IMG/VR virus record: IMGVR_UViG_3300027754_000063
Location: 1 to 64,000 of that record
DNA length: 64,000 bases
Reading direction: 5' to 3' (one strand)
Origin: a virus
Made by a program: the position numbers and the translations under genes
In this document: in pieces, positions 7,718 through 15,912 of the stretch
How the letters are laid out: each line of letters opens with the position of its first letter
Numbering within the stretch: the first letter of the stretch is position 1
The notes under the pieces: generated by a model
What the model saw: only the letters and a program-made list of their open reading frames with translations
What the model was told of the DNA's origin: nothing
Database searches by the model: none

Positions 7718-8566
7718 GTGTGCAGGACCAAAAGTTTCACCTGTTAGCCTAAAAGTGAATCCGTCATCATCAATTGCATTTGTGTCTGCCGGAACAATTC
7801 TTTTAACCCAAACTGGTACACTATCTAAATACTTAAAATTTCCAATACTATATGGTGTATCAATCATATAATCACTAAAACTTACACTTGCCGGAGCAGT
7901 TGAGTCTGATGATATTTCGTCGGGTATGTAGTTTACAGGTCCTCCAGAAAGATTTCTTGTAATTGCAATAGACGGTTGAGCACCAGTTGTTGTTAAAGAC
8001 GATGAATCTAACGCCAACATTTCATGGAATCTATTTCCAGATGTTCCTGTAAAAACTATTGTAAATACGTAATAATTAGATCCAGAATCAACTCCAGTTA
8101 CGACAACGTCTTTTAGTGCCTCAATAGTTCTTAAAGACGTTTGCAAGTTTCCCGCCCACGTAGCAACAGAAGCGTTCCAACTAATAGTTTTAGATGAGGT
8201 TCCGTCAATATCTGTATATGCTATATCAAAAGATCCTCCATTTATTAACAAAACATTTTGTATTGTGATATTCTGTTGTTCGTCTTGTGTTATAAATCCA
8301 AGTTCAATTTGAATTTCACTTTCGGCTTTATAAGAAAAATATAATTCGGATGTCCATAGCGTTGAATCTTCCGAGTCATTATTTATGTAAAAACATCTGT
8401 AATCTGTTTTGCCTTCTTTGGCCTCAGCATCGGATACATTTGAAAACAATCTTTCTGCAATTATAGGATGAGTCGAAGATTCTCCTCCTAAGGATAAATT
8501 GTGATTTAAGTTGTTTTCCCCGCCAGATAATGTAAATCTTATGTCTGATCCAAGAATAATAGTCAT
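6974..8566 (-). CDS. Virion fibre/decoration protein with three Ig-like 83-aa repeats
   Basis: A 530-aa protein. The N-terminal about 280 residues are a unique, beta-rich Ser/Thr/Asp region without a signal peptide. The C-terminal half is three near-identical 83-residue repeats, each running TPTFGSTTATA-GFTVQISNY ... W-GTATASGTVVVSGSGL. The alternating small and aromatic residues suggest Ig-like or fibronectin-like beta sandwiches. Such repeats are common on phage surfaces, where they bind host glycans weakly. GC content rises in the repeat block compared with the first half. The third copy ends at the stop codon (VTETSQSP). Frames on the opposite strand through the repeats are shadows. Confidence 0.75.
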   Translation of the reverse strand: MTIILGSDIRFTLSGGENNLNHNLSLGGESSTHPIIAERLFSNVSDAEAKEGKTDYRCFYINNDSEDSTLWTSELYFSYKAESEIQIELGFITQDEQQNITIQNVLLINGGSFDIAYTDIDGTSSKTISWNASVATWAGNLQTSLRTIEALKDVVVTGVDSGSNYYVFTIVFTGTSGNRFHEMLALDSSSLTTTGAQPSIAITRNLSGGPVNYIPDEISSDSTAPASVSFSDYMIDTPYSIGNFKYLDSVPVWVKRIVPADTNAIDDDGFTFRLTGETFGPAHTPTFGSTTATADGFTVQISNYYSDYTWAGTATASGTVVVSGSGLVTVTGVAAATSSTATITTTRTGYVGGTAPVTATSLLAARTPAFGSTTATASGFTVQISNYDALYTWTGTATASGTVVVSGSGLVTVTGVAAATSSTATITTTRTGYAGGTAPVTATSLAVALTPTFGSTTATADGFTVQISNYDAAYTWAGTATASGTVVVSGSGLVTVTGVTAATSSTATITTTRTGYVGGSATVTETSQSP

Positions 8567-8674
8567 GTGTAAAATCTCTAGATTTTATTGTTTCCATATA
8601 TAGATAATTTTAGTTAATTTCCATCTTTTAAAAAATATAAAATTTTGTTATTATGGCAATTAGGAAATAAAATT

Positions 8675-9586
8675 ATGCATACATTTGGTTTAGACCCAGA
8701 GTTCATGCTGGTAAGTAGAGGGCAATTAAAAAGTGCTATAGGGGTATTGCCTAAAAAAATAAAAGCCAAGCATTTTGAAGGTAATTATTTTTATTATGAT
8801 AATGTTCTTGCAGAAATAGCGGTTAAGCCAGCATATAGCAAAGAAAACACTATTTATAATGTAGAAAAAGCTTTAAAAGGATTAGTAAAAATAATTCATC
8901 CGATTAAATTTGATTTATGTGCCGCAGACAACTATCCAAAAAAAGAGCTAAATAGTTTTGATGCAAGACTTGCAGGGTGCAATCCAGAATGGAATGTTTA
9001 TACGCTGCAATGCATTCTCCCTCCAAAAGATATTATTTCTGAAACTTCTTTCCGAACAGCAGGAGGGCATATTCATCTTGGGTCAAAATCTTTGCAAGAA
9101 CCTGATATGGTTTTCAAAGCAGTAAGAATGTTAGACCTTTTTGTTGGAATTCCTTCTATTTTATTGGATAGAGATCCTACATCTAAAAAAAGAAGAAAAA
9201 TTTATGGTCAAGCAGGATCACATAGAATAACAAAATATGGATTAGAATATAGGTGTTTAGGAAATTTTTGGCTTTCTTCACCAGAACACGTTGGTTTCAT
9301 ATATGATCTGTGCTATTTTATTTTAGAATTTATAGAAGGTAGTGGTTATAACAAGTTTTGGTACACAAATGAGTTATTACTAGAAAAAGAAAATCCAAGT
9401 GAAGCGTATGCCTGCTATGGATATGATGTAGCAGCATTAATTAAATGCATAAATTGTTGTGATATTGTTGTTGCAAAAAAGTTTATGAATTTTCTGAGTC
9501 ATTATCTGCCAAAGTGCCTTTTAATAAACTTTGAGGAACTAATGGAAAGGGAAAAAACTGATCCTTACTGTTCTTGGCATCTTTGA
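8675..9586 (+). CDS. phiEco32-type COOH-NH2 amidoligase
   Basis: A 303-aa protein of the phiEco32-like amidoligase family (COOH-NH2 ligase of the glutamine synthetase/GCS fold). These enzymes are predicted to use ATP to join a carboxyl to an amine, making peptide-like tags on proteins or metabolites. Typical signatures are seen: GLDPEFML near the start (nucleotide/metal site), AGGHIHLG in the middle and the RRK-YGQAG-HR ... YGLEYRCLGNFWL block. AGGA at 8662-8665 favours ATG 8675; the TTG 30 bases upstream has no binding site. Its end overlaps the convergent prim-pol gene by 22 bases. The substrate is unknown. Confidence 0.85.
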   Translation: MHTFGLDPEFMLVSRGQLKSAIGVLPKKIKAKHFEGNYFYYDNVLAEIAVKPAYSKENTIYNVEKALKGLVKIIHPIKFDLCAADNYPKKELNSFDARLAGCNPEWNVYTLQCILPPKDIISETSFRTAGGHIHLGSKSLQEPDMVFKAVRMLDLFVGIPSILLDRDPTSKKRRKIYGQAGSHRITKYGLEYRCLGNFWLSSPEHVGFIYDLCYFILEFIEGSGYNKFWYTNELLLEKENPSEAYACYGYDVAALIKCINCCDIVVAKKFMNFLSHYLPKCLLINFEELMEREKTDPYCSWHL

Positions 9587-10236
9587 AGCTCTACTCTGCA
9601 CTTTTTGCATATCCACATCATATTTTTTTTCTTAAAATAATTTACTTCTTTAATAAGTCTTTTCTTATGGATACAAGTCTCTCCTTGGCAACGGTTACAA
9701 ATACTTACTGTTTTTTCTTTATTAATTATTTTTATTTTTTTTTGTTGAAAATAAATTGCTTTTAATTCATTTGGAAAATCCGGTGGTGGCCAAAAGTTAT
9801 TTATAAATTCGTAAGTTGATATACCATCAGAATGTATAGAAGGAGGAGCTATTGAAAAGCATTTTCTACCTATTATTTCTATCTTTTCTTTTCTTTTTCC
9901 ATAAATGTTTACTTTAGTTAATTCTTTATTTGGAGTTAAAAATAAATTATGGTAAGATCTTTTACTCTTATAAATTGGTCTAGGAATATCTCCTATTATT
10001 CTATTTAAAAAACCATTGGACATTGCATCGTCTGTTTCTACGTCCACAAAACCCTGATTCCACAAAAGACCAAGTTCATATTCATCTTTACAAAAATAAT
10101 GTCTCCATCTTTTTACACCCCAGTTTATATTCCATTTTAATTCAACCGGCATTTTCGTTCCTTTGTGTATTGCAATAGGCATTAATCCTTTGGATACGTA
10201 ATCATCAAAAAATTTTAAATATATTGACATATGCAT
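9565..10236 (-). CDS. Archaeo-eukaryotic-type primase (prim-pol) domain protein with C-terminal zinc ribbon
   Basis: A 223-aa protein matching the N-terminal prim-pol domain of bifunctional primase/polymerases. Seen: LGLLWNQGFVDVETDD with the acidic metal ligands (residues 65-69), RSYHNLFL carrying the conserved His, and GRKCFSIAPPSIHSDG, the usual PPS-H-G block. The C-terminal 45 residues carry CNRC, a further Cys/His cluster and CKKC, a plausible zinc ribbon. It lacks the helicase or large C-terminal region often fused to prim-pol. Primer synthesis or repair polymerisation is the expected role. A DnaG-type primase is also present at 21222-22280. Start ATG 10236 or ATG 10230. Confidence 0.7.
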   Translation of the reverse strand: MHMSIYLKFFDDYVSKGLMPIAIHKGTKMPVELKWNINWGVKRWRHYFCKDEYELGLLWNQGFVDVETDDAMSNGFLNRIIGDIPRPIYKSKRSYHNLFLTPNKELTKVNIYGKRKEKIEIIGRKCFSIAPPSIHSDGISTYEFINNFWPPPDFPNELKAIYFQQKKIKIINKEKTVSICNRCQGETCIHKKRLIKEVNYFKKKNMMWICKKCRVELQRCQEQ

Positions 10237-10298
10237 CCATCTCAGGTTGACTTGTAAACTATAAGATAATATGATATCATAATTAATGGTGAAATAAA

Positions 10299-10469
10299 AT
10301 GCAAATCAACTTAGCAGTTAAAAACTTTTGGCTAATTAAGTCTAAGGAAAAAAATATTCTTAAAGTTTTAGATTGGTCGCATAAAAATAAAAAGCAAGCC
10401 CAGCTACTTAGCATAACAGAAATAGTTTTTGCTTTAAAGTCCTATGTGAGAGATTCATTGCATTCCTAG
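10299..10469 (+). CDS. Small basic hypothetical protein (56 aa)
   Basis: An ATG at 10299 opens a 56-codon frame ending TAG at 10469, 12 bases before the epimerase. The product begins MQINLAVKNFWLIKSK and is Lys-rich with no recognised domain. A weak GGTG lies upstream. It fills the gap on the same strand as the epimerase, which makes it plausible; short length keeps the call tentative. Confidence 0.4.
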   Translation: MQINLAVKNFWLIKSKEKNILKVLDWSHKNKKQAQLLSITEIVFALKSYVRDSLHS

Positions 10470-10481
10470 GATTTTCAATTC

Positions 10482-11369
10482 ATGCGTATATTAATAACAG
10501 GTTCTTCTGGATTCATAGGATCTCATTTGTGCAATCAGCTTTATGCTGATGGGCATGAAATTGTTGCTCTTGGTTCCGAAGGCGAAAACAAGCCTTTGTG
10601 CAAATTTTTCATAAAAGAACAATTGCATAAAATTAATTGGGGGGAAAAAATATTTGACGATATTGATGTTGTTTTTCATCAAAGTGCAAATAACAACACA
10701 CTAGACAACGATGAAGCAAACATGATGTCCGCAAACTACTACGAACCAATACGTATGTTTAATGAACTTAAATTAAAAAATTGTAAAAGATTTGTCTATG
10801 CAAGTTCCACCGCAGTTTACGGCAATGAGCGTGCACCATACGTAGAAAATATCACACCAATACAACCGCTTAATGTATACGGACGTAGTAAAGCCAAATT
10901 TGACGAATTTGCAATGCAATTTGCTTTAGATACTGGTTCTAATGTCGTTGGGCTTCGTTATTGTAATGTATATGGAAGCGGAGAAAATATAAAAGGCAAA
11001 AGAGCGAGTATGGTCAGCCAGATAATTAAAAAAATGAAAAATTTTGAAAGTATAAGTTTGTTTAAAGATGGAACACAACTACGTGAGTGGATTTATGTAA
11101 AGGATGTTGTTAGAGCTAATATTTTAGCCATGCAATTTGAAGGAAGAGAAATTTTTAATTGTGGTACTGGAAAGCCTTGTACTTTTAATAAGCTTGTTGA
11201 GATATTAAGCGAATTCTTATCTTTAAAAAGCTGCGAAATAAAATATGTGGACAATCCTTACTATAAGACTTATCAAAATCATGTAGAAACAGATATGAAT
11301 AAATCTGAAAAAGAACTTGGCTTCATTCCTTCTTTACCACTGCTTGCAGAGAATCTCAGTCTAGTCTAG
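10482..11369 (+). CDS. NAD-dependent sugar-nucleotide epimerase (HldD/RfaD-like SDR)
   Basis: A 295-aa extended short-chain dehydrogenase. The NAD site TGSSGFIGSHL is at the N-terminus; YASSTAVYG and YGRSK give the Ser/Tyr/Lys catalytic set. Downstream, GLRYCNVYGSGE, KGKRASM and LREWIYVKDVVRANILAM closely resemble ADP-L-glycero-D-manno-heptose 6-epimerase, although UDP-hexose epimerases are related. With the nucleotidyltransferase at 15136 it suggests the phage makes or alters a nucleotide sugar, for glycosylating virion, DNA or host surface (inference). AGGA lies about 14 bases before ATG 10482. Confidence 0.85.
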   Translation: MRILITGSSGFIGSHLCNQLYADGHEIVALGSEGENKPLCKFFIKEQLHKINWGEKIFDDIDVVFHQSANNNTLDNDEANMMSANYYEPIRMFNELKLKNCKRFVYASSTAVYGNERAPYVENITPIQPLNVYGRSKAKFDEFAMQFALDTGSNVVGLRYCNVYGSGENIKGKRASMVSQIIKKMKNFESISLFKDGTQLREWIYVKDVVRANILAMQFEGREIFNCGTGKPCTFNKLVEILSEFLSLKSCEIKYVDNPYYKTYQNHVETDMNKSEKELGFIPSLPLLAENLSLV

Positions 11370-11378
11370 CGATTTAAT

Positions 11379-12404
11379 TTATGACTTTGGTTTTCTGCCT
11401 TGCATGATATGTCTTTTTACCGTGTGCAGAGACGCTTTTGGATCTTCCTCTCCAGATTCATTATCGGCTGTAACCTCTTCGTCACGATCCTGAGCATTTG
11501 GTCCAGTCTTTCGCTTTGGTTTATTTTGCATGGATGTTATAGAGCCTTCTTCAACAGAATTAGAAGCCAAATCATTTCCTAGTTTGCCTACCGGTGCAAA
11601 ACCAACATCTCCAGCTTGTGGCTCTGGACGCACTGCTTGTGTCAGGTTTTCAGTGTCAACAGGAGTAAATAGAGAATCTTTCTGATACTCTGTCCAACCA
11701 TCATGGAATTTTTGATCGGGGTCATGTCCGGTCATTTTGTTTACACTGTCCCACCAAGCAGCATTAGATTCTTCTTTCATCTTTTTGCTTTTTTTGTTCA
11801 TTTTGTTCATTTTTTTGAAATCTTTGCCTGTTATTTTTCCATCGCCGTCAACATCTAGCTTTTTTTGATTTCCTTTTAGCATTTTCTTTTTTGATTTTTT
11901 GCTAAATTTAAGACTCTCATCCTCATCCTCATCCTCATCCTCATCCTCATCCTCATCCTCATCCTCATCCTCATCCTCGTCCTCATCCTCATCCTCATCC
12001 TCGTCCTCGTCCTCGTCCTCGTCCTCATCCTCATGATCATGATGATGCTCGTCATCATCTTTGTCCTCTTCCTCTTCCTCCTCACCGCCATTATCTTCAT
12101 CATCTGAAAACATTTTCTTTTTGCTCATTTTGCCGCATTTCATTCCACATTTCTTGTTATCTTTTTTCTCTTTTTTCTCTTTCTCTTTTACTTCCACATC
12201 TACATCTACATCTGAATCTTTAACAATTTCTCCGTCACTATCTTTATCTTTTTTGTGTTTTTCTTTTTTCTTTGCATGTTTTGTTTCTTCAATATCGAAA
12301 CCACTTTGTAGCTGTATTCCGAGGTTAGAGTGGTTCCCTAGACCAAGATTGAAACTTGGTAGAATTGACTCGTTTAAATTTTTCCACTGTTTGTACGATA
12401 ACAT
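11379..12404 (-). CDS. Polyacidic protein with EF-hand-like loop and capsid-targeting-like N-terminus
   Basis: A 341-aa protein of unknown function. It starts MLSYKQWKNLNES, resembling the capsid-targeting motif seen in several genes of this window, with L-N-E as a possible prohead-protease site. A Lys-rich stretch follows, then a long run of alternating Glu and Asp (about residues 120-165). Next come a KKSKKK segment and LDVDGDGKITGKDF, a textbook EF-hand/dockerin calcium loop with ligands at positions 1, 3, 5 and 12. The C-terminal 130 residues are ordinary. AAGGAAA precedes ATG 12404. A packaged protein that balances charge or binds calcium is my inference. The GAG/GAT repeat DNA is slippage-prone. 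Confidence 0.7.
   Translation of the reverse strand: MLSYKQWKNLNESILPSFNLGLGNHSNLGIQLQSGFDIEETKHAKKKEKHKKDKDSDGEIVKDSDVDVDVEVKEKEKKEKKDNKKCGMKCGKMSKKKMFSDDEDNGGEEEEEEDKDDDEHHHDHEDEDEDEDEDEDEDEDEDEDEDEDEDEDEDEDEDEDEDESLKFSKKSKKKMLKGNQKKLDVDGDGKITGKDFKKMNKMNKKSKKMKEESNAAWWDSVNKMTGHDPDQKFHDGWTEYQKDSLFTPVDTENLTQAVRPEPQAGDVGFAPVGKLGNDLASNSVEEGSITSMQNKPKRKTGPNAQDRDEEVTADNESGEEDPKASLHTVKRHIMQGRKPKS
11919..12042. repeat. ATCCTC-type hexanucleotide repeat
   Basis: A run of TCATCC/TCGTCC units on the + strand encodes the alternating Glu-Asp tract of the - strand gene. It is an uninterrupted microsatellite-like array in which copy number could vary by slippage without a frameshift. Confidence 0.8.
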
Positions 12405-12468
12405 ATTTTCCTTCTTTTAATTTAAAGATAGCTACAGTCATTACGATTGTTAGTATATATATACCAAT

Positions 12469-13266
12469 ATGAAAATTAAAATATTTATTATTTTATTATT
12501 TTTTGCAATAATACTGCAAATAAATCAAAAAACAACTCAATTACAAGATTTTTCTGCTCTTTCTTTTCAAGAAAATCAAGAAGCAGAGATCATAATAGAT
12601 AAAATTAATAATATAAATTCTCAATTTGATAGTGTTATTTATAATAATATTTCAATAAAATTTAATTTTTTTATCTCTATTCATGCAAATGCACAGCTTT
12701 TTTTTGAAAAAACTAAAAGACTAAGAATTAAGATAGATCGTGGTATAATGGGATCTGAAATGGATATTGGATCAAATGAAAAAATATTTTGGTTTTGGTC
12801 AAAAAGGATGAAGCCACCAGTATTGTACTATTCTGAACATGAAGATTTTAAAAAATCTATGCTAAAAACACCACTGAATCCGGATTGGATAATTGAGTGT
12901 TTTGGATTTAATCAAATAGACAAGAGAAATATAAACGTTTTTAAAAAGAATGAATTACTATATGTAAAACAGGAAAGAAAAGGTTCATTAGGTGAAAAAG
13001 TATACTTTTTCACTATAATAGACCCAAAAAACTTAGTTGTAGTTGGAAGATATCTTCATGACGAAAATTATAAGATAATAGCAAGTTTTGAATCAAAATC
13101 TTTTTTTAGGGATGAAGAAACAGGATCTGTATTTGCCGATAATATCGTTATATCTTGGCCAGATGAAAACATATTCATGGAATGGTCCATAGATGGCATA
13201 CAAGTTAATAAGAAGATAGACAAAAAGACTTGGATATTGCCTTCAAAAGAGAATGTCAGGCTATGA
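12469..13266 (+). CDS. Secreted LolA-like/DUF4292-like protein
   Basis: A 265-aa protein with a clear N-terminal hydrophobic segment (MKIKIFIILLFFAIILQ) that is either a signal peptide or an anchor. The body has alternating strands and the stretch DIGSNEKIFWFWSKRMKPP, like LolA-fold lipoprotein-handling or DUF4292-type proteins of Gram-negative bacteria. The expected location is the host periplasm or envelope. No lipobox cysteine follows the signal. A TATATATA run ends about six bases before ATG 12469 and no Shine-Dalgarno is visible, so translation start is uncertain. Fold assignment rests on motif resemblance only. Confidence 0.5.
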   Translation: MKIKIFIILLFFAIILQINQKTTQLQDFSALSFQENQEAEIIIDKINNINSQFDSVIYNNISIKFNFFISIHANAQLFFEKTKRLRIKIDRGIMGSEMDIGSNEKIFWFWSKRMKPPVLYYSEHEDFKKSMLKTPLNPDWIIECFGFNQIDKRNINVFKKNELLYVKQERKGSLGEKVYFFTIIDPKNLVVVGRYLHDENYKIIASFESKSFFRDEETGSVFADNIVISWPDENIFMEWSIDGIQVNKKIDKKTWILPSKENVRL

Positions 13267-13305
13267 TTTTCCTTTAAAATTTATTGAAAAATTTTGTTTT
13301 GATAC

Positions 13306-13315
13306 TGCTATATAA
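13306..13315 (+). promoter_or_regulatory. TGCTATATAA putative promoter
   Basis: CTATATAATTTAACGGTC here and CTATATTAATCTAACGGTC at 13941-13959 share both the box and the following TAACGGTC. That makes these two the best-matched promoter pair in the window. Confidence 0.45.
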
Positions 13316-13353
13316 TTTAACGGTCGAAAAAAAAGAATGGAGACATCACCAAA

Positions 13354-13539
13354 ATGAAGACTTTCATGCAATGGGCTGGTAATGAGAAAAAAGAATTGCC
13401 AATGATATCAGAAAAAACGCACAGAGGTGGTATTGCACATTGGGCTTATCCTGATGCTTATGCAAGGTCACAATACCCCGATTTATATTTTACTCCAATC
13501 GCAGCAGACGCAATACAAAAGATGGGCATTAAGAAGTAA
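13354..13539 (+). CDS. Small protein with capsid-targeting-like N-terminus
   Basis: A 61-aa protein starting MKTFMQWAGNEKKE, a good match to the T4 internal-protein targeting sequence MKTYQEFIAE. The rest is Ala/Tyr/Pro-rich (GGIAHWAYPDAYARSQYPD) and not recognised. A small packaged head protein is the best guess. A CTATATAA element lies about 40 bases upstream and GGAGAC precedes the start. Confidence 0.65.
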   Translation: MKTFMQWAGNEKKELPMISEKTHRGGIAHWAYPDAYARSQYPDLYFTPIAADAIQKMGIKK

Positions 13540-13617
13540 TATTGACAGAATGCCATTGTTCTTGTTATCCTACGGACAGCAGTATAATGCTTTCTGCTAG
13601 TTAAAAAGGAGTTACAA

Positions 13618-13926
13618 ATGCCTCCAAGATGGTCAGATGTGTACCCACAAGGCACAAAAGAAGGCGATGAAGAACAAGGATTGTTCCTTGCCTTATCAAG
13701 AAATTTAACATATGCGTACAGATCAGTAGGTCAGCTTTCAAAAGATTCAAATTTATCTAAAGAGCGAACAGAAGAGATTTTAAATAAGTATTGGAAAAAA
13801 GGCATGACTTTCCAAAATAATGATAATAAATGGGCTTATTGGGAACGTGTTCCAGAATTGTTGCCAGTTGTATTAAAATCCATCACAAAAGAAGACCAAG
13901 AAAAAAGAACAAGTAAAAAATTATGA
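13618..13926 (+). CDS. Hypothetical protein (102 aa)
   Basis: AAAAAGGAG seven bases upstream fixes ATG 13618. The protein starts MPPRWSDVYPQGTKEGDEEQG; its middle (VGQLSKDSNLSKERTEEILNKYW, split after SKER by a likely turn) looks like a winged-helix or helix-turn-helix unit. That would fit a DNA-binding regulator, but no family is recognised. Confidence 0.65.
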   Translation: MPPRWSDVYPQGTKEGDEEQGLFLALSRNLTYAYRSVGQLSKDSNLSKERTEEILNKYWKKGMTFQNNDNKWAYWERVPELLPVVLKSITKEDQEKRTSKKL

Positions 13927-13939
13927 AATATAATTTTCA

Positions 13940-13949
13940 TACTATATTA
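13940..13949 (+). promoter_or_regulatory. TACTATATTA putative promoter
   Basis: It lies 108 bases before ATG 14057. The intervening leader (13960-14056) has no reading frame of note. I see no tRNA fold and only short helices such as ATTCA/TGAAT. Confidence 0.45.
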
Positions 13950-14056
13950 ATCTAACGGTCAGAATGATCTGCCCGCCGCTTGTTCTAAGACTGCGTTGTT
14001 TGTAGCGTAAATTCAAGTGAATCGTTCGTTGTTTAATTCCTTAAAGAGAATGTAAA

Positions 14057-14515
14057 ATGAGAAAGAAAATTAGTAGAGCTGATAAAAAAATAAATCAAAA
14101 AAACAAGTTTATACGAGACATGTCTGGAAGTGGCGTTTTTGTGTACGAGAATAACACTGACGCAGACCTAAATCTTCCAAAGCCAACGAGCACTGGAACT
14201 AGAACAATAGGTCCAAGAAAAAGATTTCAAGGAGATAGTTACTATCTAACTTGGGTCGGAAGCCCAATGAATTTACTTCGATTTATAGAAGAAATAGTTC
14301 CAAAGGATAATCCTTTAAAAACTTTGAATGAAAGTGAGACGAACAAAATGAGTGATAATAAATTAATTTTAGACCAGCCAGAGACAGTAACAAGTCAAGG
14401 TCAAGTAGAGCATGTTGTTGTAAATGAATCCCCAGATCAAGACTCTTCAGAAAAAAAGACGGAGATTCTTTTGAATGAATCTCCTATTGAAGGTCTAGAA
14501 ATTATACTAGGTTGA
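14057..14515 (+). CDS. Hypothetical protein with C-terminal SPIEGLEI motif
   Basis: A 152-aa protein of unknown function. The first 100 residues are basic, with FVYENNTDADLNLP and a TGTRTIGPRKRF segment; the rest is acidic and Ser/Glu-rich. It ends ESPIEGLEIILG. The neighbouring 91-aa protein ends ISPIKGLEIMNSI, so the two share a C-terminal motif. It begins about 100 bases after a promoter-like element and is 18 bases upstream of the next gene, so the three genes 14057-15035 look like one unit. Confidence 0.65.
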   Translation: MRKKISRADKKINQKNKFIRDMSGSGVFVYENNTDADLNLPKPTSTGTRTIGPRKRFQGDSYYLTWVGSPMNLLRFIEEIVPKDNPLKTLNESETNKMSDNKLILDQPETVTSQGQVEHVVVNESPDQDSSEKKTEILLNESPIEGLEIILG

Positions 14516-14533
14516 ACCTAATTAGGAATAATT

Positions 14534-14809
14534 ATGATAGATGAAATTAAAGAAAAAAACTTACATTATCAAAATGAAGTGCGTGATATCGCAAAAATGA
14601 TATTTCATGCTTTTTATTTTGACGAACAAGAAAGTTTATCCTACCCACCAGAATCAAAACAATATGAAAAAGATTGTTTAGAAACACTTCTTGCAAAAGC
14701 AGAAAAAATTTATAGATTTTTTCCATCAGCGGAAGAAGCAAAAAAAAGTTTAAAATTTTTACATGAAATTAGTCCCATTAAAGGACTAGAAATAATGAAC
14801 TCAATCTAA
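14534..14809 (+). CDS. Hypothetical protein with C-terminal SPIKGLEI motif
   Basis: A 91-aa, mostly helical acidic protein (IKEKNLHYQNEVRDIAKMIFHAF). TTAGGAAT precedes ATG 14534. The last dozen residues, ISPIKGLEIMNSI, echo the end of the upstream protein. No family is recognised. Confidence 0.6.
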   Translation: MIDEIKEKNLHYQNEVRDIAKMIFHAFYFDEQESLSYPPESKQYEKDCLETLLAKAEKIYRFFPSAEEAKKSLKFLHEISPIKGLEIMNSI

Positions 14810-14822
14810 AAAGGCAAGTACA

Positions 14823-15035
14823 ATGAAAAACACTCTTTCTGTTAAAATTACTCATGCAAAAAATGGTGGATTCGAGGGTACAGTAAGTATATCTGGACTA
14901 AAACCTACTAAATTATCTAGAAAAGTAGATGGAGCAACTAATTTCCCAACTAAATCTTCAATTGGTGGTGCTGCCAGAAATCTTGCCAAATCTTTAGGCT
15001 TTACTGATATTGAACTATCAGATGCAACTCATTAA
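14823..15035 (+). CDS. Hypothetical protein (70 aa)
   Basis: A small basic protein starting MKNTLSVKITHAKNGGFEG. AAAAGGCAAG lies upstream and the gene is 13 bases after the previous one. The pattern of short strands plus one helix (SSIGGAARNLAKSLGF) suggests a small alpha/beta fold. Function unknown. Confidence 0.6.
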   Translation: MKNTLSVKITHAKNGGFEGTVSISGLKPTKLSRKVDGATNFPTKSSIGGAARNLAKSLGFTDIELSDATH

Positions 15036-15135
15036 TCATTCTTGATAACGGAAAATGGTTTCCATTGCATAATATAGGCTAGAAGTCTATAATGGCATTA
15101 GTTTTCCTTTCAAAATTCCAGGAATCAGGTGCTTC

Positions 15136-15912
15136 ATGCGTGGAGTAATACTAGCAGGTGGCTTAGCAAAACGTATGCTGCCTGCTTCCAAAGTAATCAA
15201 TAAACATCTTATGCCTGTTTATATGGATGCTATAGGTGCCGTTCCAATGATTTATTTCCCATTAAATACATTGATAAAATCTGGAATAAAAGAAATATTA
15301 ATTGTTACATCTGAAAAATCTGCCGGAATGATGGTTGATATGTTGGGAGATGGCAATAAGTTTGGAGAAAATGTAGATTTTACATATAAAGTTCAAAATA
15401 TGAATAATGAAAAAAGACCTGTCGGTATTGCTGGTGCATTAAAATTAGCAAGAGTATTTACTGAAAATGAAAAGTTTGCGGTTATATTAGGCGATAATTT
15501 CTTTGAGGACTCTTTTGAAAAAGAAATTAAACAATTCGAATCAGGTCGTCATGTTGGACATATATTTTTAAAGTCTGTGAACGACCCAGAAAGATTTGGT
15601 GTTGTAAACATGAACAGCAATAATGAGATTATTGATATTGAAGAAAAACCAAATAATCCTAAATCCAACTATGCTTCTACTGGAATGTATCTCTTTGATA
15701 AGGCTGTTTACAATATTGCAAACAACTTAGTTGTTTCAAATAGAAAAGAGCTTGAAATAGTTGATATTCATAACCAATTAATTGCTAGAAAAGAGTTAAG
15801 TCTATCATTTGTCAATAAATTTTGGCACGATTTAGGAACACCAAAAAGTATAAGATTTGCTGAAAAATACTTGCAACAAGTTAATTTTGAATTCGAATTT
15901 CCTGTAAACTAA
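15136..15912 (+). CDS. Sugar-1-phosphate nucleotidyltransferase (RmlA-like)
   Basis: A 258-aa enzyme expected to join a sugar-1-phosphate to an NTP. The signature is RGVILAGGLAKRMLPAS...NKHLMPVY at the N-terminus (the usual G-G-x-x-x-R-L-x-P and K-x-x-x-P). VILGDNFFED carries the metal-binding Asp; EEKPNNPKS and ASTGMYLFD are typical of glucose-1-phosphate thymidylyltransferases. Leu is replaced by Met in the L-x-P step. AGGTG precedes ATG 15136. It ends by overlapping the convergent gene by 4 bases. With the epimerase at 10482 it forms a partial nucleotide-sugar pathway. Confidence 0.85.
   Translation: MRGVILAGGLAKRMLPASKVINKHLMPVYMDAIGAVPMIYFPLNTLIKSGIKEILIVTSEKSAGMMVDMLGDGNKFGENVDFTYKVQNMNNEKRPVGIAGALKLARVFTENEKFAVILGDNFFEDSFEKEIKQFESGRHVGHIFLKSVNDPERFGVVNMNSNNEIIDIEEKPNNPKSNYASTGMYLFDKAVYNIANNLVVSNRKELEIVDIHNQLIARKELSLSFVNKFWHDLGTPKSIRFAEKYLQQVNFEFEFPVN

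Noticed and set aside
7161-7871. Several + strand frames rich in Val/Ala across the 249-bp repeats
   Set aside because: They repeat with the same period as the - strand Ig-like domains and lack ribosome binding sites.
12061-12420. Poly-Ser frame on the + strand
   Set aside because: Shadow of the acidic GAx codons of the - strand gene. The poly-Ser frame at 33834-34022 is rejected for the same reason.
13960-14056. Possible tRNA or tRNA-like leader
   Set aside because: Only a short ATTCA/TGAAT helix and a TTCAAG-like string; no acceptor stem, anticodon arm or cloverleaf can be drawn.
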